From assembly GCA_013400155.1 (NCBI GenBank), contig VXBM01000024.1, forward strand, positions 1 to 64,000: a DNA stretch of 64,000 nucleotides, read 5' to 3'. Made by a program: the position numbers and the translations under genes. A model generated the notes under the pieces. It worked only from the letters and a program-made list of their open reading frames with translations. It was not told the DNA's origin and ran no database searches. Positions within the stretch are counted from its first letter, which is position 1, and each line of letters starts with the position of its first letter. Shown here one piece after another: positions 11,700 through 23,050 of the stretch. Source of the DNA: Helopsaltes ochotensis (taxonomy: Eukaryota > Chordata > Aves > Passeriformes > Locustellidae).

Positions 11700-12054
11700 A
11701 CAGGCTGTAAGGTGAGCAGCACAGAGGAAGGGTTATGGTTGTCCCACGAAAGTGTAAAGGAGGGGGAGAAGGAGCCAGGGAAATATGGGGGGGAGGAAAC
11801 CGGTTTGGCCACATTCCATGAGGCCTGGACAATAGATACACTTGATGGTCCACTTAAGTAAGACAAAGGAGGAAGCCAAGGGTGGGACCTAGAGAGGATG
11901 GCGTGTGTGAAGACAGGGAGAGGATGACAGGGATGGGGGAAGGAAGAGTGGAGGATGGAAAAGTGGGGGAAGGAAGGGGTAAAGGGGGATGGGGTTTCTC
12001 CTATCACTTGTACAGGCAAACCACATTATTACAATATAATAACACGATACAACA

Positions 12055-12060
12055 TTGGGA
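12055..12060 (+). repeat. Target-site duplication, right copy (TTGGGA)
   Basis: Exact copy of 11414-11419, abutting the ACAACA terminus of the LTR. Confidence 0.82.
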
Positions 12061-13089
12061 TACTGTCTTCGAGTGGTACTTCATGTATGCTCAGCAAACT
12101 TTGACAAATAGGCTTCCTTAAAATGAATATATTTAAAAGGATCCTGCAATTTTTCTAAAGAGGCAAGTAATTTTGTGTGAAACGAGGATGGATCATTTAA
12201 TGTAGATTTTTATCTACAGCTAAAATGGAGGTTTCAGAAAAATGAAACAGACACCTTTAAATGAGTGCTAGTCATTTTCTACTGACCTCGGGATATTTCA
12301 GTCCTGCTTTGGAAAAATGATAATTATTTTTTATGATTTTTTTTTTCTCAAGTGGCTTTTTATTTAAACAGATGCTTTCATTTGTAAGATGGAAAACTTC
12401 TGATTTTTTTTTTCCTTTCAATAAAGTACCAGGCTCTAGCAAAGAGAAAATGCAGCTCTAAAATCACTCATCCCCTCTTTCTTGCAAACACAAAAATCTT
12501 TTGTTCCTAAACAGAAATTCAGTGGGGGAGAAAAGAAATCCCAACCCCATGTCTTGAAAGAAAATGTAGCAATACTTATCAAGCTTTCCCTCTCTTTCCT
12601 TAGTACTTAGAAGGCTCAATTCTATTTTCTTTTTTGGCATTAAGGTTGATAATTATGCAGTTGTCTGCTTATTTTAAATAATTGAAAGACTGTGCCAGAG
12701 AAAGCAGCAGAGAGGGAAAGAGAGAGGGGGGGAAGGAAAAGATAGAAACTCATTACATCTTGAAAACTGCTAATCATTGTAAATGGCCACAGAGGCCAGA
12801 GATGACTGCAGAAAATTACTATCAAGCGTGAAGGAATAAAAATACCCTAGACTATTTTACTGAAAATAAAAAAAAAGAAGGAAAAAGGTAAAGAAATCTT
12901 GATACTAAAGCAACTAAACTGGAAAGAGTAATGGAAATGAAGCACAGTAAGGGGTCCTGGCAAGTCCTGTAAGTAAGAAAATAAACAGGGAATTAGGAAG
13001 TGGGGAAAGAAATAGATTTTATCATTATGTGCAGAGCATACTGCCAGAACCCATCACTATATCAGAGGATGCTCTTGGTCATTTATTAT
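12061..13089. other. Gene-free AT-rich DNA
   Basis: T-rich runs lie at about 12330-12348 and 12404-12412. A GA-rich tract lies at about 12700-12745. No gene or transposon was recognised. Confidence 0.55.
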
Positions 13090-13560
13090 CAGTGCTCCAC
13101 GAAGCCTTGTTCTTACTGTGTTTATCGTGTCATCTCCTTGTCTGGTCCCACTCTCCTTCCTTCCCTGGCAGTGGGGACACCATCTCTGCTTCCCAGACCC
13201 AGCAGCAGCAGGAGCCTGAGCTGAGGCATATGGGCAGAGAGCACCCTTCCTTGAAGGGAGGGGCAAGTCCTTTAGGCTCTGCCATTGACCTCCAGCTCCA
13301 GCTCCTTGCCCAAGGCGGCGCTCTGGACGATTGACCAATATCAAGGACTACAAAAGAGGCTCGGCCAGGTGCTTACAGGAAGCTCCAGGCATTGAAAGCA
13401 ATATCCAAGCAGCAGCCTTAGCAGGCCTGGCTTCATGAATTGTGCACAGCGCTGGCCCCAGTGGTCCCTGAGCCATTTAAAGGGTTTATTGCTTGCTCGG
13501 CAGCCCAGGCTAAAGCTGTGTTGCTACCAAGTGAATTCTGTTCTAAATGTTAGCACTGGA
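13090..13560. promoter_or_regulatory. Candidate regulatory or exon-like patch (composition only)
   Basis: A GC-richer island of complex sequence in AT-rich DNA. It has CpGs (AAGGCGGCGCTCTGGACG, GGCTCGGCC, AGCGCTGG, GCTCGGCAG) and a CCAAT word near 13336 (GACCAAT). I see no protein match and no convincing splice-bounded exon. It may be a conserved element or an untranslated exon. Confidence 0.28.
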
Positions 13561-16500
13561 GCTAAGAAAGCTTTCCCTCTCTGGTTTTTCCTCTATCAAT
13601 ATTAAAGAAGGTAAAAATAAGTCACGGAGGGGGAATATTGCTCCTAGAATACAACAAAGAGGCCTGATGAATCAGAAAAGCATAATTTAAGAACTTACGT
13701 TTCATAAAAAAAAGAAAAAAAGGAAGAAGTATCCGTGCAAAGAAAAGAATAGTTTAGAAAAAGAGGCTGAGACTGCAGAAAAATTCTGTCCTTTAGACTG
13801 GGCTTTTTTCCCTAGCCATGTTTATATCTTTTTATATTTAGAGTGAAGTTACATTCAGAACTTTATTTTGACTGAATTCTCTATAAGAAAACACTCAGCT
13901 GATACAATCATGAAAACAATACTCGATGTCCTCACAAAACCAAGAGAAACATTTCCATTATCTAAACCCCTCTAAAAATCTACATTAATTTGTATATTAG
14001 CAATCATCTAAATTTCCAAACTGGGTACCTACAATTCTATATTCAAACACTGTACACTGCATGTACAGATATGGTTTATGACTACAAAAACTTAGAAATA
14101 GCCAGTTCTCTGGGCACAGTGGAAAGATATATTAATTTTTTTTTTCCAGGAAAATTCATTTGAAGAAATATTTTTTTTCATTAAAAAGAATGCCACATGT
14201 TTGCATGCAAGGTTTCAGCCCAGCTAGTGTCTTAACTTTGACTCAGTTTAAGGCAGCAATGGGTTACACAAGACACTGAGCTCAGCATCTGTTTGGGGTC
14301 TTTGTTACCCTCCTGATGGTGCCAAATCATGTGGATTCTGGATAATTCTCTTTCTGAAACTCTGGATGAGAAAAGCAGAACTGTGGCCAAAGTGAAAGGC
14401 TCTGTAATTCCTTCCTGCTGCCATCCTGAAAGCAGCTTGGCTGCTGTTCTCCTCGTGCTGGCTGTGGCTGGCACTTGGGGCCTGGGGTGAATGGGTGAGG
14501 GGTCTCTTGAGGGGGAGGATGTCAATTCTCCAGGTTGTTATTTTGAATGAGTCCAACGTGAGACTTAACTTCTGTGAAGAAGTTTTCTGAGGATTTTTTG
14601 ATTCCATAGCATATAAATGTAGAGGTATATCTTTTCAATATAGCACTGAAAACTAGGATTTCTAAGTTATAGCTTAGCAGAAGAGCTTTCTTCTAAAGTT
14701 CTTTTCCTTTCCCCTTTTCTGTGGAGGGATGAGCATGATCCACCCTTGATATCACACTGCGCTCTAGCCATGTTCAGGACTTCCTCATGGTGAAGCTTCT
14801 TCTGAGAGAACATGGAAAATGGTTGATTGCAAGATGACAGTTGTGAGGAACTTCCTTTCTGTACACTTGGGAAACTAAAGTAGGTGAGCACATCTTTTGC
14901 ATAAGTTTTATGTTATTGCTTCATAAAATAAAAGTCTCCTCAGGGCTGGTATCACCTATGGGATGCTGGATACAGAATCATGTCCAGCACCAGGATTTTG
15001 CCTAATTTTTTTGTGAAATGTGGATGAGAAATAGATTGTTTGAACACTTCATTCTGTATTATCTGGTTTGGCATAATGCTAGTTATAATTGTGAAATCTC
15101 TCGTGAAAAGTGTAACAAAAATTAAATGGAGGCATTTTTAGTACAGAATAAGGGGAGAGCACAATTTGGATTTCCACCAATTCTCTATTTTTTGCCCATG
15201 GGAAAAGCACATATATCTTATAAAACTGTGCATGTGTGTGATTTGGTGTCACTTTTTATACCAGACATGAGTTGTTCATTATTCTTCTAAGAGGCAGTTG
15301 ATGTATTTTTATAAGAAGAAGAAATGGAAAATGAGACAGCAGGAGAAGCACTGGGTCTCCCTCTGGGGACTGTTGGATCTGCATCACCATCCTAGGACTT
15401 GGGTAAGTGACTCCTTATCAGCACACATATATGTTCATCTAATGAAAACCATAACAGCTTAATTCCTCAACTGATGCACAGTTTTAGGCCAAGTTTATCA
15501 AATGTTGGATCTGACACTCTCCTTTGTCTGATTTTGCTTTTTCTTAAAACAAACCTACAACATGTTCTGCTTATCAGAGCAACAGCACATCAGAAATCTC
15601 CCTGGATGTGTAGATACCTAGGTCAGGAATGCTAACAGCATGCTTACCTGATCCTGTAGTTCATTTGCTAGCCTATATTTCTTTTGTCTCCCTTCCTGTT
15701 TACTTCTACTTTCTCACCCTGTTGTCCCTATTATGTTTTGTGGTTCACTTCAGAAATGTGTCTGAATTGGAGCACTTTTTGCCAGTCCTAGGAAACAATA
15801 AGGGAATGGCAGAAGTACAACTCCATTGTAATTTTCTGGTTGTTACTTGATTGTGACTCTAGGGCCTGAAATTTTCTTTCCTTGTAATAGGTGAAAAAAA
15901 ATGTAAATCAGAACATGAGTATTTGCCACCAAGCCATTGCAAATGTACAATCTGCTGCTTCATTTTGATTTTTGCAGTCTCTTTTTATTTTCCTTTTTAA
16001 TGTGGCTGAGCTTACCTGGCTATTTTTTTATTTATTGCTGGTACGGATTTTCATTTACATCTTGATAACTCTCTGGCTTCTGCTTTAATGTGCCCTGTGC
16101 ACTGTTATTATGTGCTGAGCACAGAATCCCAACCAAAGGAGAAAAACAATGCTCCATGGCAGCAGTGAGCAAGCAAATAGCTCTTGGCAAAATCCCCTGC
16201 CCTCCCTAGCAGGAAAACGTCAGGTAACTACAGTCCCAATGGCAGTGATGAATGAGCTGTTTTCCAGTATGCTGGAAATGAAGTGCCATGGCTTTCTTTT
16301 TGGAGAGCTGAGACACAGGACCTATGCAGCTGATCCTCTCAGAGTCACCAAGCATATTTAACTGGTGATATATTAAGATACAGATGATAAAATATGCATC
16401 AAGTAGCTCAGATTTACCATTTTATTTTAATCAGCACACAGGTCATTACAGATCATCCCAGATACAGCTGATGTTTTCCATGAGCAAGTTATTTGACAGT

Positions 16501-16979
16501 AATCTTTCTTTATTTTACATTTCTCAAGTTTCAAGACATTTTTTTTACATTTCTCTGGTTCCCAAGAGAAGTCATGCTGAAGAGATGTGCAGCCTTGCCA
16601 GAGATCTGCTTTATGTACATCTTAAACTGATGGTTTAGCCTCAACATTTCAGATCTGATATCTAATTTCCTTAAAAAAAAAAGAAAATAAAAAAGGTATA
16701 GGTGGCCTTCAAGAGGTTTCCACTCTGGTATGGTGCAGAGAACTGCAAAGAAGCAGCATGGCCTTCTTTTAATCCTTCAAGAAAGTCAGTATTTTCTTCT
16801 CATATTATAAGCTTTCCACTACTAGTAGTAACCTGGGGTGAGTATATTTTCTTTAGAACACGTGGGAGTCAAACACAATTATTATGAAAGCAGAAGTGCA
16901 GCAGTGTGTTCCTTGGCACAGACACCCAGACATTTATCTGAAGAGCTTAAGGTAGTGTCAGATGCCTTGTCTGCATTCC
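13561..16979. other. Gene-free DNA, nothing recognised
   Basis: Ordinary AT-rich sequence. A-rich patches lie at about 13706-13725, T runs at 14137-14147 and 14172-14179, and an A run at 16673-16688. No exon, LTR termini or CR1 similarity was found. Confidence 0.5.
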
Positions 16980-17170
16980 AGGAGTGGGTGCCCACCCGTG
17001 AGGGTGACATAAGCCCCAGCACTGTCAGGGTGCCCAGGGTGGTGCCCCGAGGCCCGGTGGGACAGGGACGGTGGAGCCGGCGGAGCGCAGTGCACAGAGC
17101 ACAGCAGAGGTCCTGTGTGCCCTGTGCCAACCCCAGTGCAGGACGCTGGAACTGAGCTTGTATCACCCGC
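16980..17170. promoter_or_regulatory. CpG-rich patch
   Basis: About nine CpGs fall in 190 bases, including GCCCCGAGGCCCGG and GGAGCCGGCGGAGCGC, against very few in the neighbouring kilobases. It is too short for a classic CpG island. Frames across it have no recognisable domain. It could be a small promoter, an untranslated exon or a fragment of a GC-rich repeat. Confidence 0.35.
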
Positions 17171-20100
17171 TGGAAAACCATGCCTTTTCCTTTCATCTTC
17201 TCTCCAGAGGCTCCTCTGCATGGTTAGACCATTATCACCCCCTCACTACATCTCCTTTAATTTCATACCCAGCCACCCCTGCACACAGTGCTTCTTTCAA
17301 CTGGGCAGACTTAACTTGGCTCTCTGCGCCATGAAGCACAGTGCTTTTTGCTAATCTGGAGAAACAGAGGAAGACCTGAGGTCTCTCACTCTCACTGGTG
17401 TGTAGAGAAAGGGAAATTGTAGTCAGCTATCAAACTCCTTTGTGCCAAGCAGCAGTTTAGTGCAGCACCATGAATTTGCCAGACAATTCACACAGGCCTT
17501 GGTGGGAAAGAAAAAGGCAAAATATGAACTTGTTCAATTTCCAAGACTCTTTGGGAACCAATTGAATGAGCTGTAAGAGCTCCAGTAAATCTGAATTATT
17601 CTGAATCATCTAATTATTCTGATAAAAAATCAAGCACACGGGGTCCAATGGCAGCAAAAGAATGGATAAGTTCCAAAAAGATGAAGCAAAACATGGATAA
17701 AATAATATAGTCATAAAGTACATAATATTACCCTCCTATATATAGAATTTTCTTAGGAGTTAGCCAAAGGAAAAACGTGTTCTTGATAGACTGAATCCAC
17801 TTCTTAAAAATTAAGGGTGACTTCGCAGAAAGGGTTTTGTTGTGGGGAGAATGGGAAGATTAGGAGTTTTTTTACCTAATGGTGCTCTAGGTAACTGGCA
17901 TTTTGATTGTTCATCATGAAGCAGCTTTTGAAAAGGTCTGAACCAGAGATTAAAGAATTAAAATACTTCAGACAACATCCACCAAGTATTCATCCTGACT
18001 GCTTTACTAGATGCTTCAACTGAACAGCTGTCACTTCTATAGGATCTGTTGGTAATGTTTGCTGTTATCCTCCTCCACTTTAGAAAGAAATATGTATTAA
18101 GCCTCTTTCAAAGAACACCTTCTTCTTCCATCCAGTTTTCACACACTGGCTTCAGGTCAGCCTAGAGATTTTGTTGTGTGCCTGGTTGATTTTTAAGAGA
18201 AGGTGTTTGTTTGCAGGGTATAAGCACAGTCCTCAGTGGAGTTATTCCACAAGTTTATTGCATGTCTTGTATGATGGCATGTGTAACCCCAGCTGTGATG
18301 TGCTGTGCTGCACTGTGATGTGCCTGAGAAGGGTGAAGCATTACAGACTCCATGTTCTTCCCTTTTCCCTCATCCTCTTTTACACTATGGGACTCTTTAT
18401 GGCTGTTACATTTCACTCCCTTTCACTATCCTAGCATGCAGTCAGAGAGGATCAGAGCCAATATGGTTCAAAACCAGATTGTACATACAGAGAAAAACAG
18501 TGTGGGATGGAAAAGGAGGGAAGACAGCAAATGAAAACTAGTTCTTCTTAGTTGGTGAAAAGCAAGTATTGGCAGTTTCTGGACATCTACACTTTGAAAT
18601 GCTGGGAAAAATCTTTCCAGGGGAAATTAAATTCTGATTTCTGATTTTATTGTCATAAAATTTTGATATATATCTGGCAAGGCAGATAGTTTCCTGCACT
18701 TTTAGGAAATTCAGACCTACCATACAAGGCATGATTATGACCCAAATGAAATCAGTTGGTATGTCATATCATTTTATCCTGTAAGACTATGAGGAAAATA
18801 TATGGTACAAGGCACTGATGCTATCTCCATCAGCATAGTAGATGTGCCAATGGGGGTAGACGTTCTGAAACAAGGAGAACTCAAAGTGAATATTATTCTT
18901 TGAAAAGAGTGAAGCAGTATGAACTGTGAAGGAAAGTGCACAGTGCTTCAAAGACATGGATCAAAGTCTTTCTTCACAATCAAAATAATGCTTGTGTAGC
19001 TCTGTGGGACAGGAGTGACCAAAACCTGTAGGATTCTCATTTTTATTTTACATTCTTTTTTTACTTTTGCCCTCCAAAATCCCCAGCAATTTTCAGAAAT
19101 GCCAGGCTCCACAATACACTATTGAAATATGTGAATTAACCATGTGAATTACTCAACTGTGATATCTGCGTATAACATGCCACGATTGAAAGAAATCATA
19201 ATTTGTGCTTGACAAGGATGTCTTGATCTATATTTGCCACACAATCTCATCTGAAAAGAACCAGAATTTGTACAAAATGCTCATCAGCATGGGTAAAGGA
19301 GTAGGCTGAGAATGTAAAGATAGTCTTTGATATTCTTTTTAGGAAAATGTCACCTTAACTACCATGGTTCACAGTGGTTAAACTGACCTTCTGTCCAGTG
19401 AGACTCATCTTTTAGTTACATCCTATTTAGAGGTTCAAACATGTTTTGAACTATGAGTTAAGTATGTGCTTGCCATATCCCTCTTCTAAGAACACATTGG
19501 GCACTTAGGTAATCATACAACTTACAATACTACAGATTTTCTCATGTCTTTCCTTAGGACTGAGCCACAGTGACAGAAATTTTACCATAGATAGTTAGAT
19601 ATATTGCTCTATTTAGGAATAATTATGAAATGGAGCTAGAGGTAATACACAAGTACATGGCAGGCAGATGAAGCCTCATGTTCACTGCAAAATAAGACTT
19701 TATCTTAAATTATTTTGGACATCAAAAGCCAGGTGTTCAGATAGTACTCATGAAAAATTAAGTCAGATAGGATACATCTTAACCACAGCTGTAATAGAGA
19801 TGATCTGGAGACTAATACACAATTTTCAGTCCCTATAAAATTACAATCATCAGCAAAATTAGGCAAACAATGGCAATATGAGTCATTTCTTTCCCTCCAT
19901 TTGCTAAAGAACAGCAGGGTACTAGGAAGATAACCTCAGTCTATAGCTACTACTAAACTAGGTTTTTATTAAATCTTTTTCTGTCTCATTTATTTCTGCT
20001 CAGTTAATCATTTAGACTAGATGTAGTTGGTAACAAAGTTTAGCCAGTAACTGCAAAACCAGTCTGATAAATCAGATCTCAACCTGTGAGTTTTATTCAG

Positions 20101-20659
20101 ACCTGTGTCCATCTAATTTGATGAGGACAGTCCATGTTCTTTTCTACCCAGGCATAATTTAGACCCAGAGTGGCATCATAGCCTCATCTCTGAACACGAC
20201 CAAAGACTGATTTATCTGATGCCACTTGACAACCTACAGATGCAATCAATAGAACTTACACATTGGCGATAACTCATTAGAAAGGGTCCATCTGCATTGA
20301 GATTTGAACAACTTATAATTTCATTTTCACGCATGACAAGAGAAATACATCTATCTTTCTGAAGCATCATTTTCACAGGCAAGGTTAATACTAATTTAAT
20401 TTACTTTAACAGTAATCTAAATTAAATGTCTTCAAGAAAATGAAGAATCAGAGAGACTTGTGATGAAATCCAGTAAGATTCCTGTTGTTTTAGCAGTACC
20501 GCTTTATCAAATGGTGGGTGGTGAGCAATATTACTTCCTTCTGTCCATACTGGTAGCTTGGGAAGAGCATTCCTGAGCTGAACTGAGGTTAATGGAGCAA
20601 CCAGAAAGTATTTGAATTATATGTCTTGGTGCAGTATCCAGGCTCTACACTCATCTGGT
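17171..20659. other. Gene-free AT-rich DNA, nothing recognised
   Basis: Sequence is AT-rich with no long microsatellite, LTR ends or CR1 motifs that I could identify. Open frames are short and featureless. Confidence 0.55.
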
Positions 20660-20789
20660 TGGGAACCGATAGACTTATACAGATGTAGACATAGATCCAT
20701 ACAATTAGAGATATTTATCTGTCTGGATCCATCTAGACATCTGTCTAGGCAGATATTTGCAGATCTAGATGGGTAATCATATAGATCTA
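20660..20789. repeat. Degenerate GATA/CTAGA-rich flank
   Basis: Scattered decayed units (AGATGTAGACATAGAT, ATCTAGACATCTGTCTAG, AGATCTAGATG) precede the perfect GATA array. They look like an older, mutated part of the same microsatellite. Confidence 0.6.
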
Positions 20790-20790
20790 G

Positions 20791-20845
<55 letters not shown>

Positions 20846-20857
20846 AAGATAGATAGA
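20790..20857 (+). repeat. (GATA)n microsatellite, left array
   Basis: About 13-14 uninterrupted GATA units to 20844, then an AAAG variant and a few more units. Minus-strand frames through it give meaningless Tyr-Leu-Ser-Ile repeats. Confidence 0.97.
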
Positions 20858-21240
20858 GTATTGGGTCCAACCAAGGTATTGTTTTTTCATGGCCTGTTTT
20901 TTAGTAGTGGTGGGGGCCACAGGGCATCTTTGAGAAGGTGCTGGAAGCTTCCACCATGTCCAGCAGAGCTGATCCCTGACAGCTCTGAAGATGGATATGC
21001 TGCTGGCCAAGCCTGGGCTAGTAAGAGAGGTTGATAATACATCTGTGATGACATACTTAAGAAGAAAATCAAAACAAAGGGCACACAGTTTTTCTTCTAG
21101 TCAGAGAAGAGGAGGAGGTAAGAACATGTGAGACACCAAGGTCAGTGGAGAAGGAGGGGGAGGAGGTGATCCAGGTGCTGGAGCTGAAATTCCTCTGCAG
21201 GCCATGGTGATGACCATGGTGAGGCAGCTGTGCTCCTGCA

Positions 21241-21330
21241 GCCCCTGGGGATCCACGGGGGATGCAGAGATCCACCCACAGCCTGTGGGGATCCACGGGG
21301 GATGCAGAGATCCACCCACAGCCCCTGGGG
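21241..21330 (+). repeat. 40-bp tandem duplication inside the LTR
   Basis: Units begin at 21241 and 21281, with a partial third at 21321. Units one and two differ at two of 40 positions (GCCCCTGGGG versus GCCTGTGGGG). Each contains GATCCACGGGGGATGCAGAG. Confidence 0.93.
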
Positions 21331-21786
21331 AAAGTGCCCACATCAGAGCAGGTGGATGCCTGGAGGAGGCTGTGATCTGGTGGATGACCTGGTGGAGAGG
21401 GGGCCCTGTTTCCAGGCTGGAGAAGCCTGTCTTTGGAAGACTGCACCCCGTGTAAGAGTGACCCATGCTGCAGAAGTTTTGGGAGGACACTTTGCCCATG
21501 GGGAGAGTTCACATTGCAGCACATGCAGTATGGCTGCTGCTCATGAGATTGCAACCCCGCTGGAGAAGTTCACAGAGAATTGTTTACTGTGCAAGGGACA
21601 CCACAGTTCCAGGGGAAGGACTCCTCCCTCCTGGAGCAGTGAAAGAAAATCTCAGTGACTAACTTATCAAAACCCCCATGCCCTGTCTCTCTGTGCTGAG
21701 AGGGTGGAAAGGAGGGAGGGGATGGGGAGAAATGGTGTTTTATGGGCTTATTTTACTTCTCATTATACTCCTCATATTTTGTTAGT

Positions 21787-21792
21787 AATAAA
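21787..21792 (+). terminator. LTR poly(A) signal AATAAA
   Basis: AATAAA sits about 180 bases before the 3' end of the LTR, in the position expected for this family. Confidence 0.6.
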
Positions 21793-21970
21793 TTCACTTT
21801 GCATCTAAAGTTGAGTCTGTTTTGATCTTGAACTGTTTTCCTCCATTCCTTATCTCTGCTCATGAACCCTTCATTAATTGCTTTTTCTCTCCTCTGCCCA
21901 GCTGTGGCAGGGGAGGGTGAGTGAGCAGCTCTTGTGGGTGCCTGGCATTGCACCAGTGTCAAACCTTAGC

Positions 21971-21971
<1 letters not shown>

Positions 21972-22014
<43 letters not shown>

Positions 22015-22015
22015 G

Positions 22016-22092
<77 letters not shown>

Positions 22093-22108
22093 ATAGATAG
22101 ATAGATAG
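21972..22108 (+). repeat. (GATA)n microsatellite, right array
   Basis: About 34 tetranucleotide units directly follow the LTR end. GATG variants occur at 22012-22015 and 22072-22075, exactly 60 bases (15 units) apart, and a GAGAG irregularity lies near 22087. The equal spacing suggests a 60-bp segment was duplicated. Confidence 0.97.
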
Positions 22109-22200
22109 TCTATATCCTGATGACTTTATCTACCAAGATAGACAAATATAGATATCTGTTTATAGCCAGCTAGTTAGATACCTGTGTATCTATCTAGGAG
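22109..22200. repeat. Degenerate GATA flank, right side
   Basis: Decayed motifs (TATCTACCAAGATAGAC, AGATATCTG, TAGATACCTGTGTATCTATCTAG) mirror those on the left side, as though one old microsatellite spans the whole block. Confidence 0.55.
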
Positions 22201-23003
22201 GAGAGGAGCCCTACCCACATGGAGGAGCCCTATTGCATGCACATAACTCAGTCATCAATCCTAATTGAAGATGTGCATGCAGACGTGACTGCAGAAACAG
22301 CTTTCTGTAAGTGCTGGAAAAAATGGAATTCCTTCCAATATTCACTGGCAGAATGCTGTTTTCATTCTCCTTAAACCAAAAACATCAAAATAGTGGATTA
22401 TTTATTTAATATGGTTTTATCAAAGATAAGGTGATCTTCAGTACAATGAAGGGACAGACTTTCAGCGTAAAAACAGAATATTCTTTAAAGAATTATTGTT
22501 TCAAAACAACCCTAAAGCATATCTAAAATATTATACACAGCTGGCTTAGCAAATGTGCAGACAGATATACAATTCATAATGAATTCTGTGGTTTACTGCA
22601 CATGTTCCAGGCATGCACTGTCTCCTCTCTCTGCTAATTTGCTTGATTGTCCTCTTCTTTTCTCTGTGTAGAAAAACCATCTGATCAACATAATCTTAAC
22701 ATTGGCTTTGTAGCTGAAACCCTCAGGCTTCAGAAAGCAGTTTCCCTGTTTAGCCTGTACAGTCTTATCTTTTCACTATCGTGCTATTATGCTGCAGTGC
22801 TCATTTCTTACTGGTCTTATTCTTCAGTGTTGTGAAGAATATTGGTGTGCACATTGGAAGCTTATGGTGGGACTGCAAACAGCCCTCTTGACCTGCTCTC
22901 TTCCAAGTCGGAATGGCCTTGGTCCACAAAGAGTGTATGTAAAATAGATATTATTTTCCTTGAGCATTTCTCTGTTGTAAGATTCATCTGTCAGGCAGTG
23001 ACA
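22201..23003. other. Gene-free DNA, nothing recognised
   Basis: Unique-looking sequence with no recognised exon or repeat. Confidence 0.5.
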
Positions 23004-23050
23004 AGGAGGAGCAGAACAGGAGGAGCAGGAGGAGCAGAGCAGGAGCAGAG
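23004..23050 (+). repeat. AGGAGC-type minisatellite
   Basis: Imperfect short units of AGGAGC/AGGAGCAGAGC. On the minus strand this gives a Ser/Cys-rich run within a spurious frame of 179 codons (22824-23363). Confidence 0.85.

Larger units (their letters stand above)
11420..12054 (-). mobile_element. Solo LTR, minus strand, probably class II (ERVK-like)
   Basis: Read on the minus strand, this 635-bp unit begins TGTTGTATCG and ends CCACCGCA. It has TG...CA termini and a perfect six-base flanking duplication TTGGGA. A six-base duplication is typical of betaretrovirus-like (ERVK) elements, so that class is inferred. On its sense strand a TATA-like CATAAAAA lies at about 11658-11665. AATAAA is at 11561-11566, leaving about 140 bases of R/U5. 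U3 is extremely pyrimidine-rich on the sense strand, so the plus strand shows long purine runs at 11665-11800 and 11880-12000. CpGs are well kept in U5. With the exact duplication this points to a relatively recent insertion reduced to one LTR. Long open frames across U3 are composition artefacts. No proviral gene is present. Confidence 0.85.
20858..21971 (+). mobile_element. Passerine-type ERV LTR, possibly solo, between two GATA arrays
   Basis: The 3' two thirds resemble a long LTR family that I recall from songbird genomes. The order is a CATACTTAAG promoter-like site near 21051-21060, GA-rich leader, short tandem units around GGGGATCCACGGGG and GTGACCCATGCTGCAG, then a G-rich stretch. AATAAA lies at 21787-21792, followed by the family's closing words (GTTGAGTCTGTTTTG, CCTTATCTC, GGGTGCCTGGCATTGC). 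The 3' end is GTCAAACCTTAGCA, directly followed by GATA repeats. I think the family is ERVL-like but could not verify this. The 5' end is not clear: no TG terminus matches the 3' end, so it may be truncated or diverged. Long minus-strand frames (about 130-160 codons) are artefacts of the repeat. Confidence 0.72.

Noticed and set aside
11567..12019. Minus-strand Pro/Ser-rich frame of 150 codons
   Set aside because: Entirely inside the U3 of the minus-strand LTR. The pyrimidine-rich strand avoids stop codons. Not a gene.
20617..21010. Frames encoding repeated Tyr-Leu-Ser-Ile
   Set aside because: Direct translation of the GATA microsatellite.
21069..21554. Minus-strand frames of 132-161 codons
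   Set aside because: Antisense to the LTR and its 40-bp tandem units. No domain.
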